A stretch of DNA of 64,000 nucleotides from a bacterium (GTDB lineage: Bacteria; UBP15; UBA6099): positions 62,001 through 126,000 of the forward strand of contig JAKQPS010000001.1 of the NCBI GenBank assembly GCA_029564595.1, in the 5' to 3' direction. The notes beneath the pieces are model-generated. The model saw only the letters and a program-made list of their open reading frames with translations. It was not told the DNA's origin and did not search any database. Positions 43,271 through 52,675 of this stretch are shown one piece after another (position 1 is the stretch's first letter; each line of letters starts with the position of its first letter). The position numbers and the translations under genes are program-made.

Positions 43271-43347
43271 GAGCGTCTTCATTTGGAGGATGCCGGGGAA
43301 TCCGAGAAAAAATACTGAATCGCGATTTTTCGGGAGGAACAACCCTT

Positions 43348-43689
43348 ATGAAAACAGTCGATAAGCCTTGGGGAAGAGAAGTTTGGATAGCTTATGACAA
43401 CGGGAAATACGCGGCGAAATTTCTTGAGATAAACGCCGGTCACAGGCTCAGCTATCAGTACCACAAGGTCAAGCATGAAACGCTCTATCTGATGGAAGGC
43501 AAAGTAAAATTCACGCTCGAAAATGCATCTGGCGAAATCGAGGAGCACGTCATAGAGCCGGGAGAATACAGGGTGGTTGAGCCGGGAAGAAAACACAGAA
43601 TGGAAGCCGTTGAGGACAGCCGGTTCTTCGAAGTTTCCACCCCCGAACTTGACGACGTAGTTCGCGTAGAAGACGACTACAAGCGTTGA
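43348..43689 (+). CDS. Cupin, mannose-6-phosphate isomerase type
   Basis: A 113-residue single cupin domain. KPWGREVWIAYDNGKYAAKF and the metal-binding HRLSYQYHKVKHETLYLMEG pattern match the C-terminal domain of type II phosphomannose isomerase/GDP-mannose pyrophosphorylase. Such short forms may isomerise or bind sugar phosphates. Ribosome site GGGAGG lies ten bases before the ATG at 43348. It follows the GH2-like gene by 77 bases on the same strand. Confidence 0.88.
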   Translation: MKTVDKPWGREVWIAYDNGKYAAKFLEINAGHRLSYQYHKVKHETLYLMEGKVKFTLENASGEIEEHVIEPGEYRVVEPGRKHRMEAVEDSRFFEVSTPELDDVVRVEDDYKR

Positions 43690-43940
43690 GCGGGTTTAAT
43701 TTACGATCTGCGCGCTCAAGGCCGAATTATTTGCACATGGAAAACAATGTTGTCCAATTATCAAGCAATCACAAACTATGTTTTATTGCTGTGTTTTAGT
43801 TCAAACAGGGCGGAATAATAGATTTATTTGATGGAACAGAATTGATGAAAATAGATCGATGTGTTAAACTCAATTAGACTATTTTGAATGATAAACACAA
43901 AACATTAAGCAGGATTCAGAAGGCGGAGGGCGGCAAGATC

Positions 43941-44780
43941 ATGTTTAGATTGAGATTGAACCTTCATCTTGTTTTTTGCTTAGCGGTTTTAATGCTGGCA
44001 TTAAGCGCGTCGACTTCATTTTCTGCGCAGATTGATAACGAAAAAGTTGCGTTTATTGACGATGAAAACGCCGCGCTCGCTAATGATTTGCTGATCGTAA
44101 AGACATTTACGTCTAAATCGAGCAACAAATATGCTTTGGATACGAATATTCGGCAGGTAAGGAAGATACTTACGGAATATGTTTCGCGAGGCTTTCTTGC
44201 GGACAGTCGATTAAGAACAGTGGTGGCGCTTGGAACAGACGAGGAGGACAGCGCTATTGAGAACGCATTATTCAACAAAGTCGGCAATTACAAAAATGCT
44301 GAAAAACTAATCAACTTCGATGAAGCGCGCGCATTAGCGAAAAGACACAACGCTAGAATTATTCTCATGACGGATATTCGGGAAATGAAGGAAAGGACAG
44401 TCGTTAGAGAGGGCGGAAAAACAACTCTTTACAAGGGAAAGACAACATTTATCGCAACTGTTGACATAACCGCAATACTTTATGATGTTCAAGAAGATAA
44501 AACGTTATGGTTTAAATATTACGCAAATGAATCAGAAATCGGCAGTAAGAAATGGAGCGGTCTTGTAAACAGGTTTTTGCAAGACCACTGCATAATCGTT
44601 AACAAAGAGATTGGACCATCCGTAGGCAATCAGGAGTTTCACAAGGAAACCGATTTGTTTTTGAATAGTCCGGTCGGCATTCCTTTTAAGATTGTTTCGG
44701 ATCAGATGCTAAAAGATGTGTCGCCGATGATATACGACCAACTCGGTATTTCTCCACCCGAACAACCCGTAGTCGAATAA
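43941..44780 (+). CDS. Secreted protein, CsgG/LpoB-like fold possible
   Basis: A 279-residue protein with signal peptide (about 1-29, ending SFSAQ). It and its 250-base upstream region are AT-rich relative to the neighbours. Segments such as RHNARIILMTDIRE, FIATVDITAILYDVQEDKTL and WFKYYANESEIG resemble the central sheet of CsgG or LpoB-type periplasmic proteins; this is a weak resemblance. There is no lipobox. ATG at 43941 follows GGAGGGCGG. A possible promoter (TTGATG 43842, TAAACT 43865, spacing 17) lies upstream. Function unknown. Confidence 0.65.
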   Translation: MFRLRLNLHLVFCLAVLMLALSASTSFSAQIDNEKVAFIDDENAALANDLLIVKTFTSKSSNKYALDTNIRQVRKILTEYVSRGFLADSRLRTVVALGTDEEDSAIENALFNKVGNYKNAEKLINFDEARALAKRHNARIILMTDIREMKERTVVREGGKTTLYKGKTTFIATVDITAILYDVQEDKTLWFKYYANESEIGSKKWSGLVNRFLQDHCIIVNKEIGPSVGNQEFHKETDLFLNSPVGIPFKIVSDQMLKDVSPMIYDQLGISPPEQPVVE

Positions 44781-44842
44781 TAGCGTTTTATTAAGCCGAG
44801 GTTTATTGCATGATACGGAATTTCTATTCTTTCGTTCGCGTT

Positions 44843-46144
44843 TCAGCGGGAGAGTTTAGAAATCGAATCCAAAGCGAGGCGTTCGGCGGCGGCGGCTTTT
44901 TTCCCTTTGTAAGAGCCGAGACCGGAGAAGACTGCGCGGTCGGCTCTGAACATTTTCGCCGCCAGTTCGCAGACATCTTCCGGTTTGACTTCCAATATCC
45001 TTTCCAGAATCTCCTCGTCGGCCACGTTTCTTCCGTAGACGATTTCCGATTGGGCCAGTTTGCTCATTCTGCCGCCTACGCTTTCCATGCTCATAGTGAT
45101 GGAGACTTTGAGTTGCGATTTGACGCGTTCAAGCTCTTTTGTTGAAACCTCGCCGGAAGCCACTTTGTTCAGTTCCGAGATGGTCACCTCCAGCACTTCG
45201 GCGAGATTGTCCGGCCTTGTCGACGCGGACACGTAGAAAAAACCGGTGTCGCTGAAACTGGAGTTGTTCGTCATGATGTCGTAGACGAGGCCTCTTTTCT
45301 CTCTCACCTCGTAGAACAGTCTGCTGCTCATCCCGCCGCTGAGTATCATGTCGAGAAGCATATATTTGTAGCGGTCCGGGCTTTTGTAAGGCGCGCCGGG
45401 AAATCCGAGGCAGAAGTGTGTCTGCTGGATATCCTTGCGCCTGATCACCGACTTGGTAGAAAAGTCGGGTTCGGATTGAGGGGAGACCAGCGCTTTGCAT
45501 GGCGGAAGCGAGCACGGCTCGATTGCTTTTGAGACAAGAGCCGGGATGTCCAGCCCCCCGAGGTTTCCCGCCGCCGACACCACGAGATGCGCGGGCCGGT
45601 AAAATTTTTCATATAGCTCGAACAGCTTGTCGCGCGTCATCCCGGCGATGTCCGATTCGTAGCCGAGAATGCTGTGTCCCAGCCCCTCAAGCCCGTAAAT
45701 ATCCTGAATAAAATTGTCCGTGACGATTTCTTCCGGAGTGTCGTCGTGGCCTTTAATCTCTTCAAGCACGACTTCCCGCTCCCGGTCGAACTCGTCCGCC
45801 GGGAACACCGAGCGGCGGAACATGTCGGCCATGATGTCTATCACGAGAGGGATATGTTCGGGCAGCGCGCGGGCGTACAGGCGGGTGCGCTCCTCGGAAG
45901 CCGAAGCGCCTATGGAGCCGCCCACGTCCTCGACCGCCATCGCAAGCTCCCTCGGCCCCATGCTGCGCGTGCCCTTGAACAGCATGTGCTCAATGAAGTG
46001 CGCCGCTCCGTAGTCGCCCTCCGGCTCGTATCTGGAGCCGAACGCCACCCAGAATCCGACCGACGCGGTGTGCATCGAGGGCATCCGCTCGACGAGCGTC
46101 ACCGCTCCGCCGTCAATTATCGTTTTTTCTATTTCATTGTTCAT
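44843..46144 (-). CDS. M16-family zinc metalloprotease
   Basis: A 433-residue protein with the inverted zinc motif HxxEH: His49, Glu52, His53 in AAHFIEHMLFKG, and the third ligand Glu in EREVVLEEIKG. The second half carries the typical non-catalytic repeat (SSRLFYEVREKRGLVYDI). It matches the bacterial processing-protease-like (YmxG/PqqL) group. There is no signal peptide, so it is probably cytoplasmic. ATG at 46144 fits the family N-terminus, although in-frame sequence upstream is open. Confidence 0.92.
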   Translation of the reverse strand: MNNEIEKTIIDGGAVTLVERMPSMHTASVGFWVAFGSRYEPEGDYGAAHFIEHMLFKGTRSMGPRELAMAVEDVGGSIGASASEERTRLYARALPEHIPLVIDIMADMFRRSVFPADEFDREREVVLEEIKGHDDTPEEIVTDNFIQDIYGLEGLGHSILGYESDIAGMTRDKLFELYEKFYRPAHLVVSAAGNLGGLDIPALVSKAIEPCSLPPCKALVSPQSEPDFSTKSVIRRKDIQQTHFCLGFPGAPYKSPDRYKYMLLDMILSGGMSSRLFYEVREKRGLVYDIMTNNSSFSDTGFFYVSASTRPDNLAEVLEVTISELNKVASGEVSTKELERVKSQLKVSITMSMESVGGRMSKLAQSEIVYGRNVADEEILERILEVKPEDVCELAAKMFRADRAVFSGLGSYKGKKAAAAERLALDSISKLSR

Positions 46145-46337
46145 TCCGCCAATTATAGCGGCGCGCGGCGGATAACGCCACTTCGCGACCCGCGCGGCGC
46201 TCGATTGTGGACTCCCGCATGTCTCTATGATATGATGATTCTCTGAACAGCGCGGCGCGGGATGGAATAAAACCAGCCTTGGAAACGACTCATAATCGTA
46301 TGCAGATTGATAAACACACAGGGAGATGACGGAACAA

Positions 46338-47879
46338 ATGAAAACAAGAGCGGCTTTGGCGGTGGCGATAGCCGCCGCCGCGATATTCGCGGCGGGGTGC
46401 GGCAATGGGTCCATGAATCCTTATATCCTTCATTACGGGGATGTCGAAGGTTATATTTACGCGGACAGTTACAACAGCGGAATTGCCGCCAGACCGGCGC
46501 TCCGAGCTGCGGGACGGGCTGTCCCGGACGGACAAGTCCCCGTCGCCGGCGCTCAAGTGTCCCTGACCGCAAAGGGTTTCATTCCCGCTCAGCCTCCTCT
46601 TCCCGTTCAAACGGACGGAGACGGCAAATTCGCATTCTCTGACGTCGAGACAGGCGCATATACGCTAAAGGCAGTTAAAGACGGCATGGCGGACATCGAA
46701 TTCGATGTGACGGTCGTCGCCGACGCTATCAATGTGGTGAATGACGCTGCGGGAGACGACCAGATGTCCATGACTCCGACGGACAAAGGCACGCTGACCG
46801 TCACCGCCGTCGCCGATTGCCAAGTCTCCATCCCGGTGGAGGGAGACATTTATGTCGGAGGGTTGCTAACCACTTACAAGACTCCGGTTGCGGTGATAAA
46901 CGACATCGCGCCCGGACTTCGAGAGATTCTTGTGAGGGCGGACGGCTATCAGGTTCCAGCGGCTAAAAATGTGACCATAACTTCCGGCGGGCAGCAGAGC
47001 GTGGACTTCACCCTTGTGCCTTCGGGCGGCAACATGAAGCCTTTGGCGACAATCAGTTCGCCCGCCGACGGAGCCGAGGTTTATCTAGGCAATATTGTGA
47101 CTTTAACCGGCGTCGGCGCTGATTGCGAGGAAGGCAACCTTGCCGGAGCTTCCCTCGAATGGACGTCCGACTTGGACGGCCCTATCGGAACCGGAAATCT
47201 GGTCACAAGCAACACTCTGTCGGAAGGAACTCATGTTATAACGCTTGAAGTATCAGACGAGGAAGGTTTAACCGACACGGACACGATAACGCTTGTGGTG
47301 AACCCCGCCCAGAGTTCTGCGCCCGTCGCGACAATCGTCTCTCCTGTGAACGGATATGCTTTCGCTACCGGAGCCGTTGTCACCTTTATCGGCACGGGAC
47401 TTGACGCTCAGGACGGCGTCTTGACAGGCGCTTCCCTGCGTTGGCATTCCAGCGAGGACGGCGATCTCGGCACAGGAGCATATCTGACAAAAACAAACTT
47501 ATCCGAGAACGAGCACGTAATCACCCTGACGGTCACCGATACGGATGATGAGGTCGGCACGGCGACGGTCACTATATCAGTCGGCGAAACGGGAGCGGAA
47601 AACCAGCCGCCCGTGGTCGCCATTGCGTCGCCTGTTAGCGGTTCCAGCGTCGCAAGCGGCACGTTGTTATTTTTTGCTGGCGGAGCAGTTGACCCGGAGG
47701 ACGGAGCGATAACGGGAGCCGGCCTTGTCTGGACTTCAGACCTCGACGGCCCTATCGGAACTGGGGCTTATTTCACAAAGAACAATCTGAACGCCGGTCT
47801 TCATACCATAACTCTTTCTGTCGAAGACAGCCAAGGCGAGGAAGGCTCGGATTCGGTCACTATCGATATAACGGAATAA
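46338..47879 (+). CDS. Lipoprotein with PEGA and three tandem Ig-like domains
   Basis: About 513 residues. Lipobox FAAGC with Cys21. Then a CarboxypepD-like domain (GKFAFSDVETGAYTLKAVKD), a PEGA-like domain (about 160-225, YVGGLLTTYKTPVAVIND), and three copies of an about 95-residue Ig/PKD-like domain (each with a WxSDxDGxxGTG core and a HxITLxVxD strand). Copies 1 and 3 share TSDLDGPIGTG exactly, which suggests recent duplication. This is a surface or periplasmic binding lipoprotein. ATG 46326 is the alternative start. Confidence 0.85.
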   Translation: MKTRAALAVAIAAAAIFAAGCGNGSMNPYILHYGDVEGYIYADSYNSGIAARPALRAAGRAVPDGQVPVAGAQVSLTAKGFIPAQPPLPVQTDGDGKFAFSDVETGAYTLKAVKDGMADIEFDVTVVADAINVVNDAAGDDQMSMTPTDKGTLTVTAVADCQVSIPVEGDIYVGGLLTTYKTPVAVINDIAPGLREILVRADGYQVPAAKNVTITSGGQQSVDFTLVPSGGNMKPLATISSPADGAEVYLGNIVTLTGVGADCEEGNLAGASLEWTSDLDGPIGTGNLVTSNTLSEGTHVITLEVSDEEGLTDTDTITLVVNPAQSSAPVATIVSPVNGYAFATGAVVTFIGTGLDAQDGVLTGASLRWHSSEDGDLGTGAYLTKTNLSENEHVITLTVTDTDDEVGTATVTISVGETGAENQPPVVAIASPVSGSSVASGTLLFFAGGAVDPEDGAITGAGLVWTSDLDGPIGTGAYFTKNNLNAGLHTITLSVEDSQGEEGSDSVTIDITE

Positions 47880-47917
47880 TTGCGGCGCCCGCTTTAAGGC
47901 CGTTAATAAGAGTGTAG

Positions 47918-49225
47918 TCAGATTTTCGCCGACCCCGTGATAAAGTCCAAGAACCGGGATTTTATCTCTTTGTTCAGAAGTATCTGTTTTGACACCGGGA
48001 GGGAGAGGAAAGCGCCCGCCAGCGATTTCATGAACTGCAAGGGCGGCCCTTCCACTTCGTCGAAAATCAGGTGATGCATCTTTCCTCTTTCGACCGCCAT
48101 GTTGAATATCCGTTCCAGAGTTGATTCCGGCGTAAGCGTCCTTTTATCCCTCTTTTTCAGCTCAATGGCTTCCGCCGAGCAAGCGCGGTGGCAGACTCCG
48201 CAGCCGAGGCACACCGATTCGTCTATCACGGCCAGACGTTTTCTCTTTTTTCCGTCGGGCGAGGCCGCCGCGTCCGCCGGGCGCTCGATCATTGTTATCG
48301 CTTTTACCGGGCATATCTTTTCGCACTTGCCGCAGCCCGTGCATTCCGGCGCCGAGATCGTCGCGATGTATGCGCTCGTGTGCACCGCGTATTTGAGCCC
48401 GTGCTCATTGATCGCCACCATCATCCCGCAGCAGCATCCGCAGCAGTTGCAGATGAAAGTCACGCCGCGCTTCACGTTGTCCGCAACCTGAACCAGCCCG
48501 TTGCCTCGCGCGACTTCAAGCAAATCTCTCATCTCTTCCTTAGACACGTCCCGCGCCAGCCCGTTGCCCACAAGATAGTCCGATCCGTTGTCCAGCGCGA
48601 AACATATTTCCATAGGCTTCTCGCAGGGTTTTCCGATCAGCTTCTGTTTGTGTCGGCAGTAGCAGAGCGCCACCGATCGCCTGCGCGAGTTCTCTATGTA
48701 ATCCGACACACTGTCGATGTCTAGTATCGAGCTTAACGCTTCTGGTTTCAGAGCGGTCTCGTGAACCACCGCCCTGCCTATCTGAGTGGACTCCCGAAAA
48801 ACTTCTTTAATGAACTTCCCGGATTTTTCGTGCAGGAAATGGCTCATCAGTTCCGCAAGCCGCTTCTGGTCGAAATCGTCCCTCTCCCGCATCAGGGAAA
48901 ACTCGAAGAAGCCTACGATGGGAGGGTTGAGAATATAGTAAGTCCTGTCGTTTTTCGGGTTGTTGTAATCGACGACGAGGCCGCGGCCCGCCATCTCGCC
49001 GAGCATTCCGCGCAGACGCTCTTTCTCCACTCCCGTGCGTTCCGAAAGCTTTTCAAGAGGCGTCGGTTTCAGCGGCATCAGCGACGCCACCCTCGCGTGC
49101 TCCTCGCTGTATAGAGTTTCCAATATCTCGAAAAACTCCGGCGTCTCAGGCGCCCCGACTGGGTTCCTGTTCAGCCTGTCCATCAGATTCTTGTATACGA
49201 CTTTCACTTTTCTATCGCCGTTCAT
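47918..49225 (-). CDS. Winged-helix plus multi-cluster ferredoxin-like Fe-S protein
   Basis: About 435 residues. An N-terminal winged-helix-like region (about 50-100, TPLEKLSERTGVEKERLRGM) precedes a Cys-rich segment (CYCRHKQKLIGKPC and CNCCGCCCGM) and two 4Fe-4S motifs, CTGCGKCEKICP and CLGCGVCHRAC. Similar proteins in anaerobes are annotated as 4Fe-4S ferredoxin-like, with no proven function. The combination suits redox sensing or electron transfer. ATG at 49225 has GGAG ten bases upstream. The protein implies iron-sulfur chemistry of an anaerobic or microaerobic host. Confidence 0.82.
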   Translation of the reverse strand: MNGDRKVKVVYKNLMDRLNRNPVGAPETPEFFEILETLYSEEHARVASLMPLKPTPLEKLSERTGVEKERLRGMLGEMAGRGLVVDYNNPKNDRTYYILNPPIVGFFEFSLMRERDDFDQKRLAELMSHFLHEKSGKFIKEVFRESTQIGRAVVHETALKPEALSSILDIDSVSDYIENSRRRSVALCYCRHKQKLIGKPCEKPMEICFALDNGSDYLVGNGLARDVSKEEMRDLLEVARGNGLVQVADNVKRGVTFICNCCGCCCGMMVAINEHGLKYAVHTSAYIATISAPECTGCGKCEKICPVKAITMIERPADAAASPDGKKRKRLAVIDESVCLGCGVCHRACSAEAIELKKRDKRTLTPESTLERIFNMAVERGKMHHLIFDEVEGPPLQFMKSLAGAFLSLPVSKQILLNKEIKSRFLDFITGSAKI

Positions 49226-49334
49226 CAGCCGCACGCTCCGCGCTCCGGTTTTCCGGATAAGATAAAGCGCCGCGCCTTAAATGGCAAGAAAACAGAAAAA
49301 ACGATATTCAAATCCTGAATAGAGTTGGAGAGCG

Positions 49335-49343
49335 TGATATAAT
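49335..49343 (+). promoter_or_regulatory. Extended -10 promoter of the acyltransferase gene
   Basis: TGA-TATAAT: consensus -10 (49338-49343) with the TG extension (49335-49336). The -35 (CTGAAT, 49315) is weak, as is usual for extended -10 promoters. Confidence 0.55.
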
Positions 49344-49380
49344 ACGCCGAAATAAAAAGGAAAGGTTTATCAACGCGTCC

Positions 49381-50526
49381 ATGAGTCAGAGACGGAGCGA
49401 CATTGACTGGTTGCGTGTGATAGCGGTCGCGGTTCTTGTGCCGTTTCACACCGGGATGATTTTCTGTCTTTGGGGCTTCCATCTTAAAAACGACGAATTG
49501 AGCGTCGCGTTGACGGTTCAGAACGCTTTTATCAATTTGTGGCACATGCCACTTTTCTTCTTCCTTTCAGGCGCCGGGACGTGGATGGCGCTTGATATCA
49601 GGCGGTTCGGCGAATACGCGCGAGAGCGCGCCTCCCGGCTTATGCTCCCTTTCTTTTTCGGCATCGTCGCGATATGCCCTCCGCAGTTGTATTTCGAGCG
49701 GTTGCAAAAGGGCGAATTCTCCGGCTCGTTCATCAAATTTTATCCGCATTTCTTCAACGGGCCGTATCCGGAAGGCAACTTGTCTTGGCAACATCTTTGG
49801 TTTCTGCTCTATTTGTTTCTGATGTCGATGATAGCAATTCCAATATTGCGCTATCTGAGGTCAGAACGAGGGCAGGCCGTCAGAGACAAACTGGCGTCAC
49901 TCGCTTCGCGTCGGACGGCGATAATCGCGCTTCCGCTTCCGTTTCTAGTCATTCAATGCGTTGCCGGACAAGGCTGGCCGAATGGAGACCAGAATCTCAT
50001 AGGCGACATGGACAACTTCGCACAGCATTTCTTCGTGTTTCTTTATGGTTGTATGCTGTGTTCATCGGACAAATTCTGGCGCGGCGCGGAGAAAAACAGG
50101 CTGTTTTTCGGAATCGCCGGGACAGCCTGTTTCGCGGCGACTCAGGCAATAGAATACAGCGACGCAATAAACGTCGTGCGCGAGAATCCGGCGGCTGGCA
50201 TAGGATGGCTGATTCTCAGAGCGGTTGGAACTTGGGGCCTGTTGCTGTCGATTCTCGGATATGGGAAGAGATATCTGAACTTCACGAACAAATTTCTCAA
50301 ATACGCTTCGGAAGCCGCGCTGCCATTCTATATCATTCACCAGACGGTCATCATCATTATCGGATACTATGTGGTTCAAACCGGCTGGAGCGTGGCGACG
50401 AAGTATTTAATAGTTGTTGTCGCGTCTTTCGGGGGCACGGCGCTTGCGTATGAAACGCTTGTCAGAAGATGGGCAGCGACACGTTTTCTATTCGGGATGC
50501 GGACTAAGAAGCGCCGCCGGGCATGA
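49381..50526 (+). CDS. Acyltransferase-3 family membrane protein
   Basis: A 381-residue protein with about ten membrane helices. The motif RRSDIDWLRVIAVAVLVPFH with its early Arg/Asp and His, and FINLWHMPLFFFLSGAG, are diagnostic of acyltransferase-3 proteins (OafA, MdoC). They transfer acyl groups onto surface sugars at the inner membrane. The sequence resembles the glucan-modifying MdoC branch. No substrate genes are adjacent. An extended -10 promoter lies upstream. Confidence 0.9.
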   Translation: MSQRRSDIDWLRVIAVAVLVPFHTGMIFCLWGFHLKNDELSVALTVQNAFINLWHMPLFFFLSGAGTWMALDIRRFGEYARERASRLMLPFFFGIVAICPPQLYFERLQKGEFSGSFIKFYPHFFNGPYPEGNLSWQHLWFLLYLFLMSMIAIPILRYLRSERGQAVRDKLASLASRRTAIIALPLPFLVIQCVAGQGWPNGDQNLIGDMDNFAQHFFVFLYGCMLCSSDKFWRGAEKNRLFFGIAGTACFAATQAIEYSDAINVVRENPAAGIGWLILRAVGTWGLLLSILGYGKRYLNFTNKFLKYASEAALPFYIIHQTVIIIIGYYVVQTGWSVATKYLIVVVASFGGTALAYETLVRRWAATRFLFGMRTKKRRRA

Positions 50527-50656
50527 CGGGCGATGGAGCTTGTTTTTTTTGAGGCGCGAGCATTATTAGACGGCAAATGATAAAATGAAATAGCATGTAA
50601 GGGGCGCCGAGGCGACACTGCGGGAAAACCCGCTAATAAAGAAGGGAATGTTCAAA

Positions 50657-51283
50657 ATGAAAAGAATAATAGTCTTTTGTTTGGCGGTTTGTGTCGCATT
50701 GACTTTTGCCGCGGCGAACGCGGACGCCGAGCGCCCGGATAGGGAAAAGCCCCAGCAGATTTCGGAGTTCGGCGACGAGTTGTGCGGAATAATGAAGACC
50801 AATCCCGCGCGCACGATAGACCTAGTGCCGCTGCGGTTTATCATGAGAGTCGCAATATCCGGGGAACTAGGCGGGGAGAATTCGCTCGCCGAATTTTTGA
50901 CGGAAAACGAGGTAAGCATATCCGACCTTATCGAAACAGCCTTGAGAGAAGCGGACATGACGGATGAAAACGGCAACTACCGCGAGGGCATGGGAGCGGA
51001 ATATTTCGGAGAAAAACCTGTCGCCGAATGCAGGCATTTTGACGCTAAACGGTTAGACTGCGAAGACCTTTATGAAAAGCTGGAAGCCGAAGGGCTTATG
51101 AACGGAACGGTTCCGGCGACAACGAAAGTGCTGACGGCTTCAGGCCAAGAGTTCGACATTCAGGGTTGTTCGACGTTGCGAATGATAACAAGCGAAGAAA
51201 ACCTTAATCTAACTATGTTGATGTTCGATAATTATTGGACTCTTGTCGGGATGCTGGCGCTGACAGAGGACGAGAACAAATAA
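50657..51283 (+). CDS. Secreted protein, unknown function
   Basis: A 208-residue protein with signal peptide (about 1-24, ending ANADA). The mature part is helical and acidic, with four Cys (ELCGIM, AECRHF, LDCEDL, QGCST) that could form disulfides. I recognise no family. ATG at 50657 is preferred, since AAGGGA lies nine bases upstream; ATG 50648 overlaps that site. It is convergent with the EamA-like gene. Confidence 0.72.
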   Translation: MKRIIVFCLAVCVALTFAAANADAERPDREKPQQISEFGDELCGIMKTNPARTIDLVPLRFIMRVAISGELGGENSLAEFLTENEVSISDLIETALREADMTDENGNYREGMGAEYFGEKPVAECRHFDAKRLDCEDLYEKLEAEGLMNGTVPATTKVLTASGQEFDIQGCSTLRMITSEENLNLTMLMFDNYWTLVGMLALTEDENK

Positions 51284-51318
51284 GATGGCGGCGGAGATGC
51301 GGATTCTAGGACGCCGCG

Positions 51319-51756
51319 TTAAGATTTTCCGACAAGTATTCCCCCTGCGACTATGAGGATTGCGCCTGCCAGCAGGTTGAAAACGTTGACCTCACAGTAT
51401 TCCTTAAAAACAACAAAGCTCAGCGCCACTACCACAAGCGCGCTCATATTAACTAGCGGGACTATTTTTGATATTGGCATGTTAAAGACCGCGAGGCCGG
51501 CGCCTATCATTACGAAACCGGCTCCGAAGAACAAACCGTGTCCAATGGCAAACGCCGCGGCTTTGTATGAAAAGGGGCTGTTTTTCAGAACGAAAAATGA
51601 AACGACGCCCGCTGCGATAATGCCTGACGCAAACGAAATCAGATAGTAAGACTGCGCGATGCCGGTTTTGTATCCGGCCTTCTGAAAAATGGAGCCGATT
51701 CCAAACAGAAAGGCAGGAAGCAATCCGCCTATTATGACTCCTTTTATTCCTTCCAT
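51319..51756 (-). CDS. EamA/DMT-like small transporter
   Basis: A 145-residue protein with about five membrane helices, half the size of typical ten-helix EamA transporters. GLLPAFLFGIGSIFQKAGYK, the GAGLAVFNMPISKIVPLVNM segment and the C-terminal KEYCEVNVFNLLAGAILIVAG match a single EamA repeat. It probably works as a dimer. The cargo is not predictable. GGAGG-like sequence lies upstream of the ATG. Confidence 0.82.
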   Translation of the reverse strand: MEGIKGVIIGGLLPAFLFGIGSIFQKAGYKTGIAQSYYLISFASGIIAAGVVSFFVLKNSPFSYKAAAFAIGHGLFFGAGFVMIGAGLAVFNMPISKIVPLVNMSALVVVALSFVVFKEYCEVNVFNLLAGAILIVAGGILVGKS

Positions 51757-52074
51757 TAACCACCTCCGTTTTTTTTCAAAACCGATTACAAAGCATTTTA
51801 ATCAGGGGCGGTGATAAAGCAATGACTGAGCGGTCGTCGGCGCGCGACAACGAAATGACGCAAATCGGACACACGGCAAAATAGTCGCCCATGGCGGAAC
51901 ACGAGTCGATGAAGGATGTCTAAAATGTGGACGATAGGAACGGAAGTGGCCGGAATGATTGTGGCGCATGGGAAATCGTATTATAATTCCGAGCCGGAAG
52001 ATTACGGGACGGCGGCAGCCGACCTTAGCCGAGCCGCGCGCGGGCGCGCACAAACATTGCGGAGGAGCAAATTA

Positions 52075-52638
52075 ATGATACCGAGCGGACTGTACTTCAC
52101 AAAGGGCGTTGGACGCCACAAACTTAAACTTGCGAGTTTTGAACTTGCTCTCCGCAAGGCGGGCATCGAAAAGTTCAATCTGGTGACGGTTTCTTCGATC
52201 TTTCCGCCGCATTGCGTGGTCCTTAAGCGAGAGATGGTTGTGGAAAAACCCGGCGAAGGCGTGAAATATATTCTTAGCCCCGGTCAGATCGTTTATACGG
52301 TTATAGCGAGAAACGAAACGAACGAACATGGAAGGCTGATATCCGCCGGGGTCGGGCTTGCCCAACCTATAGATCCGGAGATGTACGGATATTTGAGCGA
52401 AGTTCACGAGTTCGGGATGACGACGGACAAGACGTCGGAGCTTGCCGAGGATCTGGCCGCTGAAATGCTGGCTTCGACTCTTGGGTTGGCTTTCGACCCG
52501 GATAAATCTTGGAATGAACGCAAAGAGGAATGGGCGATAGCCGGAAAGATATATCGCCCGCGCTCCATCGTTCAAGCCGCCAAGGGCGAACAGAAATTAT
52601 GGACAAGCGTGGTAGCCGCCGCGATTTTTGTTCCCTGA
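52075..52638 (+). CDS. pdaD: Pyruvoyl-dependent arginine decarboxylase
   Basis: A 187-residue proenzyme. NLVTVSSIFPPHC contains the self-cleavage site between Ser40 and Ser41; Ser41 becomes the pyruvoyl group. EFGMTTDKTSELAEDLAAEML is the usual C-terminal helix. The enzyme makes agmatine from arginine for polyamine synthesis. GGAGGAG lies before the ATG at 52075. No agmatinase or agmatine deiminase is nearby, so the rest of the pathway is elsewhere. Confidence 0.94.
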   Translation: MIPSGLYFTKGVGRHKLKLASFELALRKAGIEKFNLVTVSSIFPPHCVVLKREMVVEKPGEGVKYILSPGQIVYTVIARNETNEHGRLISAGVGLAQPIDPEMYGYLSEVHEFGMTTDKTSELAEDLAAEMLASTLGLAFDPDKSWNERKEEWAIAGKIYRPRSIVQAAKGEQKLWTSVVAAAIFVP

Positions 52639-52675
52639 AGATTATTAGAGTTCGTTTTTTCGACAGGAGGCTTTT

